A DNA stretch of 64,000 nt from Zonotrichia leucophrys gambelii (GCF_028769735.1 NC_088193.1:6351814-6415813), one strand, 5' to 3'. Numbered from the stretch's first letter, positions 45,459 through 59,424 are shown. Program-made: numbers and translations. The notes: generated by a model from the letters alone, not told the origin.

Positions 45459-46027
45459 CAGCAAATAAAATTTAGGAAAGAACCAATAAAAGCAAGCAGG
45501 AAATGGGTGAAATGTTCAGATGCAGAATATCCAGAGTTGTGTTAATTTTTTCTGATGACTGAGGCCTTCAGCTTTAAGTTTTAAGCATGGGACCTTATTT
45601 GAGGGCAAAAAGCAGAAAGAAATGACTTTGTGCAGCCTTTCCCCATTTTCCAGCTGGGAAAGGCATTGCTGGAGCACTTGGAAGAAGAGAGGGGCAGCAG
45701 GGAAAGCTGAACATGTAACATGTCCTGGTTTAGGATGTGTTTTGCATGTGCGCAGCAGACTCCCACCTCAAGGGGAGGAGAGCCCCTCAGCTGGGTCAAT
45801 GAGCCCCAAGTTCCTCTGCCATGGGACAGCTGGTTCTTCAGGCACCAAAAAACCCTCCACAAGGCCATTTCTTTCTGCTTTTTTCCCCCAAATAAGGTCC
45901 CGTGCTTAAAACCTAAAGCTGAAGGCCTCAGTCATCACAAAAAATTAAAACAGCTCTGGATATTCTGCATCTGAACACTTCACCCATTTCCTGCTTACTT
46001 TTATCGGTTGTTTCCTAAATTTTGCTG
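45459..46027. repeat. Long inverted repeat, ~168-bp arms, 219-bp spacer
   Basis: Left arm core 45468-45635 and right arm core 45855-46023 are reverse complements with about 14 mismatches in 168 (about 92% by eye). Shared words include aggaaatgggtga and tgactgaggccttcagcttt. The outer ends can be extended through cagcaaa, with a 4-bp insertion on the left. The arms match neither the CR1 nor the LTR families seen here. Confidence 0.92.
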
Positions 46028-47150
46028 TGGGGCCACGGCTCCAGCCCAAGCCCAAGGGGTGTCCTGGTTTTCCAGGGATGGAGGTTTCCCTGCTGGCCTT
46101 CAGCAGTCAGGTCCTGCTGGAGTCACCTGCTCGGTGCCTCTGCTGGAGGGTGTGGGCTCCAACTGGGCAAACTGGTGTGGGGACTGCCTGCACAGCAAGG
46201 CTGGGTTATTCCAGCCCTGCGAGGAGCCAGGACAGCTCGGGGACACAGCAGAGGGTCGGAGGTGGCCTGGGCAGTGACCTGGGCTGGGCAGGAGGGGAGA
46301 AGCAAAGGCGGAGTCCTGGCAGAGCTCCAGAGCCTCCTTCTCCTCCGCCCCGCGGTATTTACCCAGCCGGAGCCTGGCTTTGTTGTGAGCAAAGCCACCT
46401 GCCTTCCTGATGGGAAATTATGACGGGGAAATTATAGGTATTTTCAATTTACCCTAATTTCATTTTAAAATGTGCAATTCAAATGACAATAAAGATGGGC
46501 GCAGTTGGGAATATAAATGAGCTTCCCTGACACAGCAGCCCAGAGATGTATAGCGGGCTCCTAATTCATTTCCAGGCATCCTGACACTTCCCTATTGTTA
46601 GACAACAACAGCTAATCACCTTCCTTTGTTAAGTATGAATCACACTTCTCTTTAGTAGCTTCCCCATTGTTTGATGGGTTAGGAGCTGTGCCTACGATTT
46701 ACAGAGGAACCTCTTTGTATTAAAATGAACCCGGCTCCCTCTTGCACTCAAAAAAAAAAAAAAAAAAGAAATCAAAAAGACAAAAAAAAAAAGAAAAAAA
46801 AAAGCAAAGTAAATGAATTAAAGTCTTTGATCTCTCCTTTCAGAAATGGGATTGGGCTTTCGAGTATTGTGGGTGCTGAGATAGCGTGGGTTGCCTGTGC
46901 CACTGTGTTTCGGGGCATTTTAAAGGGAAAAAAGACACAAATTGTAACTCATCAGGATGTAATTCCACTCAGTTACAATTATAATTCCTGCCTGGCTTCT
47001 TGTAATGAATTTGAATGATGGAATGAGATAGACCCAGCCCACAGGCGGCGGGAGGAGAGGGTGTGAGTGCTGGTGCAGGTGCTGTGGGGACAGGCATTGG
47101 GACAGGTACCAGGGCCAGCATCACTCCTGAGCAGCCCTGCAGCCCGGGAG

Positions 47151-47212
47151 GCACCTTGGCAAACCCCTCAGCTCCCCCTGAGCACCTTGGCAAACCCCTC
47201 AGCTCCCACTGT
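47151..47212. repeat. 31-bp tandem duplication
   Basis: Two adjacent units of gcaccttggcaaacccctca plus gctccc, at 47151-47181 and 47182-47212. Confidence 0.92.
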
Positions 47213-48574
47213 TCCCACTCAGCACCTCAGGAATGGCTGCAGGCTGAGCTCCATGGGCTGCAGGTGCTCTGCTGGCACTTGCCCTGCCAGATGCAGATCC
47301 CTCTCTGTGCTCCTCTCCCTCTGGACAAGCCCTTTCCAACCTCTTCACTAAGGCTGAGGTGCCACTTCAGCCCTGGGCTTTTCACTCCCCAGTGGGAAGC
47401 ACAAAAGGGAATCAAACACTGCAAAGCTCCAAGGATAAACTCATCAGGAGACCCTCCAGCACGGCAACGTGCCCCTTATCACCCTCCACTTTCCTTCTCC
47501 TCCTCCCAGCTCCTGCAGAAACATACAGATGCAGCCAAATCCCTTCTTGCCATGACAAAAAAAGGTGTAAAAATGAGCAGGTGCACATGTGTGTGCAGGG
47601 GCTTGGAGCAATGGCTTTGGATAAGCAATAACCCTGCTCCTCCCCATCCCAGCACGCTGGGTGTGCATTTCCATGGAGCCACTGGGCTCCTGCAGTATAA
47701 ATAGTTTATGGCATATCAAACTATTAAACATGATTTTAATCCCACTTGTGATGTTCAACGCATAACTCACAGGAGGCTGACTTTGATGTGGCTGGTGGAA
47801 CGGAAATCACATTGAACAGATGTTCCAGCTGGAGCTGCTTAGTGTTTCCATTACAGAGCCTGCACTGGGGTTTTTTCCAGCCCTTTCTGCCAACCCCCCT
47901 TTTTTTTATATATTTGGGAGGGAGGGTTTTATGACTCAGCTCTTTCATTGCTGCCATCATGGTCAGGCATGAGATTGATGGGACCCCAACTTCAATTTTC
48001 CATCAGCTGAAAGAGGATAATCTCTCCCACCACACACACACCCTTCCTGGGGATAACCTCCATCCTGGTGTTTCTCTGCTGCCTGTGAGCATTGCTGATG
48101 CTCTTTTGAGTTGCAGAAGAAAATGAAAGAAAGCGGTAGGAGTGATTTACCAGGCTGCTGCTTCCTGGGAAGGATTATTTTTGGTTCCCTGGGATTTTTT
48201 TGCAAGGCCAACCTCTCAAGCCATGCAGCTGGGTGATGTTTGCTATGGTGTGAATTCAACCTGCACTGCTGGAGCTGGAGGGGTCCAGGGGGATGCTGCA
48301 GCTCATGCCAGGCTGGGAAGAGCTCCCCAGCCAACAGCTGCTGCTTGCTTTTCCTTATTCCTCCAGAAACCACATCTTTCTCTCCCTGAGGTGCTGCTTC
48401 TCTGCTAGAAATTGGAAGAAGACCCATGAGCAGGAATTCCCAGAATATTTTTTTCCCTAATTCCCTAGGGAAAAATGAGTGGTCCAGATAATTTTTGCTT
48501 TTTTTCACTTTCAGCTTTTTGCAAAGTGAATGCAGCTGGTTGTCTACAAGGCTGGGAGTGAGACCTCATGAGCT

Positions 48575-48655
48575 AAAGCTGGGTTAATAGTTCTCTTGAT
48601 AATCTTAGAGGTCTTTCCCAACCTTAACAATGCAACAATTCTGTTACTAGATGCA
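48575..48655 (+). mobile_element. CR1 LINE 3' stub
   Basis: Short sense CR1 tail: aatcttagaggtctttccca, then accttaacaatgcaacaatt. Confidence 0.6.
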
Positions 48656-49034
48656 GCTAGAGCAGGCTTTTGCATCCAGGTCAAAATCCACCCCACCTCA
48701 GCTTGGTTAATCCATCTTAGTATTTTTCTCTCCCATCACCCATCCAGCTTTGGAAAATTGATATCCTCATTAGCTACCATTAAGAACAACATACTTTTAA
48801 TAGCTGGGTAGAATATTACTGTTATTATATTCACAGCATGGAGAATTTAATAGCTCAGAGTGGAAATTGGTGTTCTTTATTGGGTTTTTCTCTTTCCCAA
48901 GCAGATTCCATGTGGCTCGGGGATTCAGCTCACGTCTCCAGCCCACACTGTACTGCCCTGGTGTAATGATGTCTCTGCTCCATGTTGTTTGTGTGAGTGT
49001 GTCTCCAGCTATTGTAGCTGTTTGCTGGCTGTGA

Positions 49035-49079
49035 AATAACCCAAGCTATTATCTCATTTTATCTGCCCAGTTCTGTCAG
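49035..49079 (+). repeat. 45-bp dispersed direct repeat, copy 2
   Basis: Same orientation as 44047-44091 with one difference. The two copies lie on either side of the 44234-44339 exon. Confidence 0.9.
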
Positions 49080-49830
49080 GACACGCAGGCAGCAACCCAA
49101 GAGCCTGGTAATCTTCCGGCAGCAAAAGCTGGAAGTCTTAAATGGTGAATTTTCTGCTGTGCTCGAGTTTGTTCAGTTGAATTTGCCAGTTTTAATTGGT
49201 CTCTGGAAAGCAGCTGGCATGCTAATATTGAACATCCTGCTTTTGCAAGTCGTGGGTAAATACAGCTGCAGGAACTGGGTGTGTGAATGGAGCGTGGCTG
49301 GAAGGGGTTGGGAGGAGCCCAAGAGCAATGGCTGCTGCAGAGGAGGGGAGAAGAGGCCTGTGAAATGTGAATTTTGGAAGATGGCAGATTTTGCTTTGTG
49401 GATTTACAGTAAGGGTGAATGATACAGTTCTGACCACAGCCCTGTCTCCTGAGGTGGTGACTGGCTCTGTGTCATGGGAGGGACACTGTCCCGATCAGGT
49501 GTCTCACAAGAAATGTATCACTGAACTGCCTGTAAGTCTGTAAATTCAGGATTCTGCACCAGAAATCCTAACAGGACTTATCTCTGCTACTGGCCATGCC
49601 CAGAGGTGTTGCTTGCTCACCCAAAACCCTTTGGGATGCATCCCTGCTCCAAAGACCCCCGAGGGCCTGGGTCAGGGCAGAACTGGGCCACCAGAGCATG
49701 GCAGCTGGTGCTGCTTTGCTCAGATCCATGGACACATGGCAAACAGGATATCTCTGTAGTGTGGGTGCTCCTCAGGGAGCTCAGGGGTCATGGAATCTCC
49801 TGCCTGTGACTTCACTCTGTGATACTCCAG

Positions 49831-50494
49831 TGTCCTAGATTGCAAGGCAAGATGTGTTCTATTGCCATCTGTAGGGCAATTATTTTCTGTTACGTGGGTT
49901 GTTTTCCTTATCTTTTCCACACCCACTCCTCCCTCAGGCAGGGACGCCTGCTGATAACAGCTATTGAATGTCACTGCATGGCTGATAAGAACTACAGCAT
50001 CCCATTGGGAGATGTGAGCCCAGAGGGAGGAGCCAAGCATTCCTACCTGGATATAATCTGGAGATTCTGGTACACCAGCACAGCTTCTCCACTGGATTCC
50101 CCAGAGGAACAGCAGCTGCCTCTTTTTCCACTGGATCTTCAGAGGCAGAGACTGCACCTTTCTACAGGATCCCTGCTCCAGCAGAACCAGCCCTGACACT
50201 GCAGGAGGGCTGAGCCACAATTCCAATGGGACTGCTGCCAACACCCTGACCCACAGGGTGTCAGGCTGGGTTCTGACTCTGTCAGTGTTGTTTTGGTTTA
50301 CTGCATTGTTTATTTTATCCTTTTATTTTCTTCCCTCTAAAAGAACTGTTATTTCCTGCTCCCACATTTTTTGCCTGGGAGCCCCTTAATTTAAAATTTA
50401 TACCAATTTGGAGGGGTGTGGAGGGTTTAAATTCTCCATTTGAGGGGAGGCTCCTGCCTTCCTTAGCAGGCACCTGTCTTTCCAAAGCATGACA
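49831..50494 (+). mobile_element. Solo LTR (ERVL-like), 664 bp, perfect 5-bp TSD
   Basis: Starts TGTCCTAGATTGC and ends GCATGACA, flanked by tccag at 49826-49830 and 50495-50499. It is a diverged relative of the LTRs at 28310 and 51761. It ends 134 bp from the 50629-50779 exon, on the donor side. Confidence 0.92.
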
Positions 50495-50628
50495 TCCAGT
50501 ATCTCAGTAAATAGAAATCCCCAGTTGCATCATGCTGCTCCTGCCTGGAGTCAGAGCCCTGGCTGGAGAGGGCAGAGAGGCCGGGGTGTCCCAGCAGCCA
50601 GGGGTGGCTCAGCCAGCTGTGTACTCAC

Positions 50629-50779
50629 GCTGGATGTCAATGGTGACAGAGGTCTCCTTCCCGCTGGGGATGGCTTTGTTGGTGGCTCGGCACACGATGC
50701 TCTCCCCGTTCTCGATGTCGGACGGCGCGATGAACAGCGTGCTCATGATGCTCTCCCTCTTGCCGTCACGGAGGAGTGT
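50629..50779 (-). CDS. KIRREL3: KIRREL3 exon: second part of Ig-like domain 2
   Basis: 151 nt, residues 53-102, plus the first base of His103. It starts [10 protein letters not shown] after acceptor cctggcag and ends VTIDIQ with donor C|gtgagt. Cys82 in SIVCRATN is the F-strand cysteine that pairs with Cys25. The length leaves phase 1, matched exactly by the AC that opens the 44234-44339 exon. Skipping this exon would shift the frame. Only about 28 nt separate the acceptor from an LTR that starts at 50808, so the polypyrimidine tract is original but the branch point may lie in retroviral sequence. Confidence 0.97.
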
Positions 50780-50807
50780 CTGCCAGGGGAAACAGGGAGG
50801 AGGAAAG

Positions 50808-51251
50808 TGTTGGAAATGAATTTGTAGCAAACTCTCAAAGCCTGACAGAAGGCTCACATCTGTATGCAAACCCTGAGATAAAAAATGTTGACTTAGAAAT
50901 GCCATGGACTAGGACAGATATTGTTGAGAGAGAAATGGAATTAGAAACAAGTTTCAAAGGGTGGCCTTGCAAATAAAACTAGATACTTAGGAGAAATAGA
51001 ACCATGAAAGATGTACTGTAATGTGACCCACGAGGGGTAATTTTAGATGATTTGCCTTAAGGCATTTACAGCATGGTGTGGTTAAAGCTGATAGGCTAAG
51101 AAATGCTTATAGTGTTTTGTAATTGGGAAATAGTCAGCTTCTGATGGTGATGGTGAGAATTATAACATCTATATTGTTTCACCCTTCACATGAGACTGAA
51201 AATGGAATAAAAGTTTTTAAAATGCCTCTCAGTTGCCCCATCTCTGGGTCA
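50808..51251 (+). mobile_element. LTR, 444 bp, adjacent to a splice acceptor
   Basis: Starts TGTTGGAAATGAATTTG and ends CTCTGGGTCA, with AATAAA in ggaataaaagtttttaaaat. Its first part is distantly similar to the LTR at 55313 (gagatggaagcaagttt-like words). Flanks gaaag and gaaaa give a 5-bp duplication with one mismatch. Confidence 0.75.
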
Positions 51252-51605
51252 GAAAAGGGCCTAATCTGACAGAAAGGACTTTCCTGCTGGACAGGGGCCC
51301 TTTCCCCATCCCCAGGCTCAATAAGAGCTTCTCAGCCAAGCAGCTTCCTGCAATAACAATTCCTATGGCTGGAATCTGCCAAAAGCCTCAGGGGGAATAA
51401 CAAAGACAAATTTCACTGCACTTCCCTGGGAATTGGGCACTTAACTCCCATCTGCTTCCCTGCAGCCCTGCTGTGCCTAGGCCAGGGAGGAAAGCTCCAG
51501 TGAGACACCTCACCCACCAGCCCAGCAAAGAGGGAGCCAGAGGCAAATGGCTTTGTGACCTTGCTGTCATCTTCTGCCAGGTGAGTGCACAAAGCTGCCT
51601 GGGCA

Positions 51606-51760
51606 CTTCCCACAGCACTGAGGTGATGCCAGCTGCCAGCAGCACTGACAGACCCTGGCCATGGATCCTTGGTTGCTGTGCTGCGGTCTGGCCCAGCCCA
51701 TGGTAAATCATCACCTCTCAGGTGTTCTCTGATGGAGGCCAGAGATCCAAACCTTGGGGG
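51606..51760 (+). mobile_element. ERV internal remnant before a 3' LTR
   Basis: About 155 bp matching 28155-28309 at roughly 94%, ending in a tggggg tract at the LTR start. Interpreted as the 3' end of a provirus interior. Confidence 0.6.
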
Positions 51761-52477
51761 TGTCTTAGGTTGGAAATGGGGCTGTGTGTTCTATTCCCAT
51801 CTGCCAGAGCTGGGGCAGTTCTCTGCTGTTCATTGGGGCAGTTTTCTTCATCTCTCCCACAGCCAATCCTCCCTCCAGGAGATCTCTGCTGTTCATGGGC
51901 CATTAATTATTAATTATCTTCTGTCCATGGCCACTGAATGTCCCTGCAGGGCTGATCCAATCCCAGCATCCCATGGGGAGATGCTCCGCCCAGGGGAGGA
52001 GCCAAGCATTCCTACCTGGATCCAATCTGAGCTTTGGGACACCCCAGCAGCCTTTGCCCCCTGCATTGCCAGAGGAGCAGCTTTGTGCTGCCCTGCATGG
52101 CCAGAGGGAGCCCAGGCCCATCTGCAGCAGCCCTGGAGCTGCAGAGGAAAACTCCCCCCTTGTGCAGGATCCCTGCTGCAGCAGAGCCACAGCTGGCACT
52201 GCAGGAGGGCTGAGCCCCCATGGATGGGGCTGGGACACCCCCCTGACACACAGGGGGCAGGGCATGCTCTGACTCTGCCAGTGCTGTTTTGTGTTACTGC
52301 TTTTTTATTTTATTTTTTATTCCCTATTAAAGAACTGTTATTCCTGCTCCCATATCTTTGCCTGAGAGTCACTTAATTTCAAAATTACAATAATTCAGAG
52401 GGAGGGAGTTTACATTTTCCATTTCAGTGGAGGCTCCTGCCTTCTTTAGCTGACACCTGTCTGTTCAAACCAAGACA
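51761..52477 (+). mobile_element. LTR (ERVL-like, ~700-bp family)
   Basis: Starts TGTCTTAGGTTGG and ends AACCAAGACA; 717 bp. It is closely similar to 28310-29045 along its length, with a shorter T-rich tract. Confidence 0.85.
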
Positions 52478-52861
52478 GGTGGTTACCAGCTCTGCCTGCT
52501 CAGCCTTGGCACCGTGCTTCTTCCCTGGATTTATCTGAATTCAGCTGTGGTGCCCTGCTGTGCCTCTTTTGGGAGCACAGGAGCCTGGGAGAGCTTCCTT
52601 ACCACCCCCTAATCCTCCTGCATGTTCTTACAGGAGGTCACGTCACCCCATAACCCTGACTTTGATCAGCTGAGCCCTCAGAGCTCTCAAGATGTTGTGT
52701 GGTTTTCAGCCTTTGAATCATTCTCTAACCTCTGACCTCTGTCTGGTTTATCCACTGTGGATTTTGGACCCTGCCAGGCAGTTTTTCCTTCTAAATCTTT
52801 ATCCTTCAAGTTTGTTCCTCACAGTGTAAGACAGGGCTTTACTGGGAGATAAACAGATGTC

Positions 52862-52985
52862 AGCAAGATGTGTGCATGTGGCACTTGGGGACATGGTTTA
52901 GTGGTGGCCTTGGCAGTGCTGGGGGAATGGTTGGACTTGATTTTGGAGAGCTTTTCTGATCTTAATGATTCTTTGATTCCAAGAC
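52862..52985 (+). mobile_element. CR1 LINE 3' fragment, sense on plus
   Basis: Reads gtggcacttggggacatggt, gtggtggccttggcagtgct and ends gattctttgattcc. Confidence 0.85.
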
Positions 52986-53092
52986 TAATGCTTTCCCTGG
53001 GCCATCGTGGCACAGCCTTCATGCACACAGGTTTGTGCTTCTCAAGCACAGGAGACAAGGAAGGATGCTGAGAAACTGTCACCACAATCAGC

Positions 53093-53560
53093 CCAGAATC
53101 CCAGAGTCATGAGGGTTGGAAAAGCCCTCTGAGATCGAGTCCCTCCATTTACCCAGCACTGACAGCACTGACCCACTAAACCACGTCCCTCTCCACCACA
53201 TCCACAGGGTTTTCGAACACTTCCAGGGATGGGCAATCCACCACCATGCTGAGAGCCCATTCCAATGGCTGAATATCTTTTCAGTAAAGAAATTTTGTCA
53301 TTATCCAATCTAAACATTCCCTGGTACAATTTGAGGCCATTTCCTCTCCTCCTGTCCCTGTTCCCTGGGAGCTGAGCCCAACTCCTCCCCTGGATCCCCA
53401 TCCTGTCAGGGAGCTGTGGAGAGCAAGAAGGTTCCCCCTGAGCCTCTCTTTCTCCAGTCTGAGCCCCCAGAGCTCCCTCAGACACTCGTGGTCCTCCAGC
53501 CCCTTCCCCAGCTCCATTCCCACCTCTGGACACAACTGCAGGATGCTGCCCTGTCCTTGC
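53093..53560 (-). mobile_element. CR1 LINE 3' fragment
   Basis: Antisense CR1 from gaatcccagagtcatgaggg through attatccaatctaaacattc, tttcctctcctcctgtccct and ctgagcctctctttctccag. Confidence 0.9.
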
Positions 53561-55312
53561 TTTATTGTCACCCTGTGTGCTCTTCCCTTGGGGAACAACA
53601 CCCCACTTTGGTGCTGGGGTTGAGGCAAACCCAAAGTCTGTGCAAAATTTCCCCTATTTGAGGTTAACCTCCAAATCCTGCAGGATTTTGTAATGCTCCC
53701 TGTGGGATTTCAGTCAGCTGTGGCTGTTCTGTGGTGCCTGGCTGGGATTGCAGGGGGCTGCATATGGATCATTTGGTGGACTGGAAATTCAGAGTAACAA
53801 AGAAATTATCACTCAGTGTGAATGGTTTCAGGCAGTCAGTAACCCAAACAGGACTTCTTTTTTTGGTTGGCTGGAATATCTGGATCAAAGGAAAGCTGGG
53901 TTGGGTTTTAGTTCTCTTGAAAAAGCAGAAAGAGGCAAATTGAGGAACTATTTTAAAGGGAGCTTGAAAAGGGAAACGTTTCTGAGACCCCAAACTTCCA
54001 ACTCAAAAAATGTCTAAAATTGTCTGCTAGTTTTTCTAAAGGCTGATTTTCTTTTTTAATGTGGAAGGGCCTCATGGAAACCTTCAGGAAGTCAGAAGAA
54101 AATGGGGTTCAGCCTCAGAAACAGAGGGGGAGGGAAGGATGCCTCCCCTCAAGCAGAACAGGGGTCCCCTCCCAGCCCATCCCTATCAACTGCTTCAAAT
54201 GCCATGGAGATCTCTGTGCTGTGGGAGATGGATGTACAGCCTGGAAAACTCTGCTTTGGAAGGGTGTTTTGTTGAAAATGTTTTAAAGATGGGCATTCCC
54301 CCTTGTGGATCTGAAAGGCAGAGGGCTCAAAATGTGTCTCCTCAGGGCCTGGCAGCCCTGGAAGGGAAGGCTGGGGGTGAGGGGGATAAGCTGTGAACAA
54401 CTGTACGTCAATGGCCTGGATTTTAATTAATTCCACTCCATTTGAGAGAGAGAGAGAGAAAGAGGGGTCAGTTCTCCCTGGCTCTAATTAGTGCTGCCTC
54501 TCCTCTGCGTGGCAGGCAGGGAGATGGGGCAGGTTCCCCTGCTCGCCCCTGGCTGCAGGGAAGCAGCTCAGCTCCAGCAAGGAGGAGGAGGAGGAGGAGA
54601 GGGAGGAGGAAGGAAGGGTGTTCTGCCTCCTGTGCTCTCCCCAGCAAATCAGGGTATTGCTGGAATGAGGCTGGATGGAGGCTGCACAGTGGCAGTCCAG
54701 GATGAAATGTTTATTAAAGATCTTTGGGAGCTCGAGGAATGGCTCTGACTGCCCACTTTGAAGTTTTGGCTGCAAACTGACCCATTTTAGATTTTGAATT
54801 TTGCTGTCGAGAAAAATTCCATTAAAACTGTCAAGTGTTACTGAATCTTTCACACTCAGCAGCCATCAGGAGCCCATAAACAGGAGAACATTTGGGGTCC
54901 CATTCCCAGTGTGCTGCTGATTGCTCTTTGATTATTTCCTTCATGACCCAATAAAGACTTTCTGTCTAAATTAAAAAATGGCAAGAACCCTGACGATTTT
55001 TCATGGAAAACTGCAGTTGGAGGAGGGGACACATGTCACTGCAACCACCCCTTTGATCCAGAGCTGGTGCTGCAGAACCAGAACCAGGGCTGGGTCAGTG
55101 CTGCTGCACACAGCATTAACACCACACCCAGGTGGGATTAACTGGCGAGGCGTGGCCACACCAGGTGATGACAATCTGTAAGAAGGTACAAAAAGCCAAA
55201 TTCAGAGCAGAGCCCATTTTGGTAACAGTTTGTGGCTCCTCACTTGCATCCTGCTGACTGTTTTCCTCCCAGGCTCCCCAGTGGGAAGGGATGAGCTTGC
55301 AGAGCTGAGGGT

Positions 55313-56302
<990 letters not shown>

Positions 56303-56629
56303 TCATCTGTGGGGCTGAGCTGTCAGGGCTGCCCTGTGACCTCTCGGATGGTTTGGGATGGCCATGGCAGTGCCACCCCTGTCCTCAGTTACAGCCACCT
56401 GACTTTTGTTGCTCTGCTGCCTCAGATTTGACCTCCAGCAGCAACAACTGGAGAAGTTTATGAGGGGACTTGGGCCAGGTGGCTGCAAGCTTTGCAGGAA
56501 TATGAGGGATCAGGTCTGTGGCAGATAAATCCACCAAGGGCTATTAAATCCTCAATGCCCAGTGTCACCACATTTCTCTTCACAAATATTTCTGGGTTTC
56601 AAATTCTCTGAACCTCAGAGAAAGGAAAA

Positions 56630-56760
56630 ACAATTCTTATTGAGAATGAGAACAGAAGAATCCTGACTCCTTCCTCGATGGCTGGGCTGGGAAAAAGAGC
56701 CTTGTCCATATCTCAGAGTCACTGTGAGCAGCAGAGATTCTGAGGCCTCGGAACCAAAGC
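56630..56760 (+). mobile_element. Possible LTR 3' fragment
   Basis: Contains ggctgggctgggaaaaagag, then cactgtgagcagcagagatt, matching the 3' words of the elements at 42337 and 18738. Boundaries are uncertain. Confidence 0.4.
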
Positions 56761-58209
56761 CCCCTCTGCAATCCCCAAGCCTGGCTTTGCTCCTGAGCTG
56801 CCCCTGCCTCGTGGTTGGCTGAGGAGGATTTAAAATCTCCAGTGCTGGGCTGGGGTGGGAGCTGGGAAGGGATTATGGCCCCTGACAAGGCAGAGGTGGC
56901 TGCCTGCCCCAGGCTGGGATTTGCAGATGTGCTGTGGGCACTCCCTGGTGTGCACAGCGGCTGCCAAGCACTGGGAGTAATGGGATTTTTCAGCTCAGTG
57001 GGTGGAACCCAAGGACCAGGGAAAAAGCTTTTCTACACAGATCCAAAATGTTCTTTTTTTTTTTCTTTTTTCTCTCTCTTTTTTTTTTTTTTTTTTTCCC
57101 TCAGGCTAAAAGAGTGGAACAAGAAAGTGAAAATCTGTGGTTTGGGTTAGTTGCCTGCCTGTCACTGAAATGTGAAAATGGGAACAATTCTGCTCCATTC
57201 TGGGGTTATTTAACTATAAAGGAGGTATGAATTTTAATTTTTAAGATTTATTTATTTTCTTTCATGGGATGAGTTTATGCTGTTTAAACCCAAATCTGGC
57301 ATTGTTCAATAGTTTTTTTTCCCCTCACTGAATCCATTAATTGAATTTGACCTCTGCTTGTAAAAAACATTGAAAATTCATCTTGTAGAGTGGGGAAAAA
57401 ACCAACCCACAAATCTTTCTCTGAAGACCATCTTGGAATTTAATGAAGGAATTTTTATGGTGGGATATTTGACATTCCTAACTTTTTTTCCTGGTATTCC
57501 TGCAGCAACATCTCCCCTGCAAAGCAATCTAGCGTGTCCACCAGGGGATATTATGGGACAGGGGAGAACATAATGCAAACAAACATGGAATCACTTGTCA
57601 GGCCCGTGCCAGAAATCCTCAGTTTTTAGTTTTGCTCCTGTTTCTCTCTATGGGATGAGCAGCCAGCCTTGAGGAGCTGCTTATGGCGATGAGGAGAGGA
57701 TGGGTTCTGGTGATCTCTTCCCAAGTAAATGATTTTCATCACCCAGTCCTCCAGGTAGCTGTGAATTATTGATGTCTCCAGGCTCCCTAACAGGGAGTTT
57801 GCTTGGGGTGGAGGGTTTGATGAAGAGGAATCAGTGATGTCTCTCTAACTTCTGCAGTATGAAGGATGGATGCATTCCTCCCCATTCTACCTCCAGTCTG
57901 GGAGAGGAGGCAGAGGAGGAGGAGGAGGAGAAGAATGAAAAGATGAAAAGGGGAGAAGAAGAAAGGAGGGAAAGCAAGAAGCCATGATCCATTATTCATC
58001 CACTGTGCTCCCAGGATTGGTTGTTATTATGAGGCACCACTACAGAATCTGGTCTCCTAATTTTTAATCATGCAGCTATGGAAGCTCTAACTTTCCTGAT
58101 TAAACCAGGGATATAAATAGGAAGAGTTGTTTGGGGTTGCAGGGGGGGTTATTCCTGACAGCAAAGCAAATGAAGTTAACCCACTTGTGGCCAGGGAGAT
58201 TGAAATGAT

Positions 58210-58470
58210 GGAGAAGGGATCCAGGACAGCTCCAGCCCACAGGAGCAGAAAGCTGCATGGAAAGGGCCTCAAGGTGCACCAGGGAGGTGGAGTTGGGGTA
58301 TTAGGGAAAAATCCTTCACTGAAAGGATGGTCAGGTGGGAACAGGCTGCCCAAGGCAGTGTGGAGTCCCCATCCCTGGATGTGGCACTTGGGGACGGGGT
58401 TAGTGGTGAACATGGGACTCCATGGGCTTACAGGGCTTTCCAGCCTGAATGGTTCCATGAGTCTGTGACA
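58210..58470 (+). mobile_element. CR1 LINE 3' fragment, sense on plus
   Basis: Reads gtgggaacaggctgcccaag, ccccatccctggatgtggca and ggttccatgagtctgtgac. Confidence 0.85.
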
Positions 58471-59424
58471 TGCAGCTTGTTATGGGGTGGGAGTCCCCAT
58501 AAATTATCCCCAAATGGACATGAGAGTGATGTGGAGGTGAATCACCCCAGCTGAAGTTCTCCTGTCCCTCACGTTGCCCTCAAGACCTCAGCTGGACACT
58601 TGTCCCTCTCTTCACTGCAGGCAAAATTTTCCCAAGAAATGCTGATAAACTTCTCCCTGCCAAACCCCTCATTTTCTGTCAAAATACAGGAATTGCTGAA
58701 TATTTTAAAACCAGCCCTGGATAGGCTTCAGTCTATTCTCCATAGCTCTGGGCTGCCTGGATGAGAGGGGACAGCTTGGGGTCTCTGCCCTTTGGAAAAT
58801 GCACTTACAGCACATCATCATAAAGAAACACAATTAAATGATGGTGCTCTTGGTGCATTCATCAGCTTTTTAAATTACTTGTTAGAGGCTTTCCTGCACA
58901 CTATCCCATCCTGCACAACTTGGTTAATTATGACCCCCACAGAATTCTTCTGCTGGGCCGAGATCCCAGGCTAAGGCTGCCTTTAGGAATGACCTGGATG
59001 TCTTTAAAAGCTCCCAGCAGCTGGACAAGGATGTGGCAAGCAAACAGAACCTCAGTCATTAGCAAGAGTTGCTGAGATAACAGGATCCTGCAGCAGCCAG
59101 GTCCTGGAAGTGCAGGAAGCAAAGAGCCCTGCAGCCAGCGGCACATTTTCCCTAATTAAGGCTGTTTTCCTGGGTTGTGCCTGGTGCCTCACTGCTGCTG
59201 GGTTTGTGTAACCACCTCCTCTTCTTGGGGCCAACCTCTTCTTCAGAGTTAAGTGATTCAACCCCAACCTGCTGGTGGGCAAGGGCCACCCAGCTGCTGG
59301 GCTGGAGGGGCAGACACTGAGCAGCCCCTGAGGGCTGCCCTGAGCCAAATGTCTGCAAGGAGAGTTCAGCTGGTGTGGACTCAGCACAAGAGTCCCCTGT
59401 GGAATGAGATCCCTTGGATAAGGC

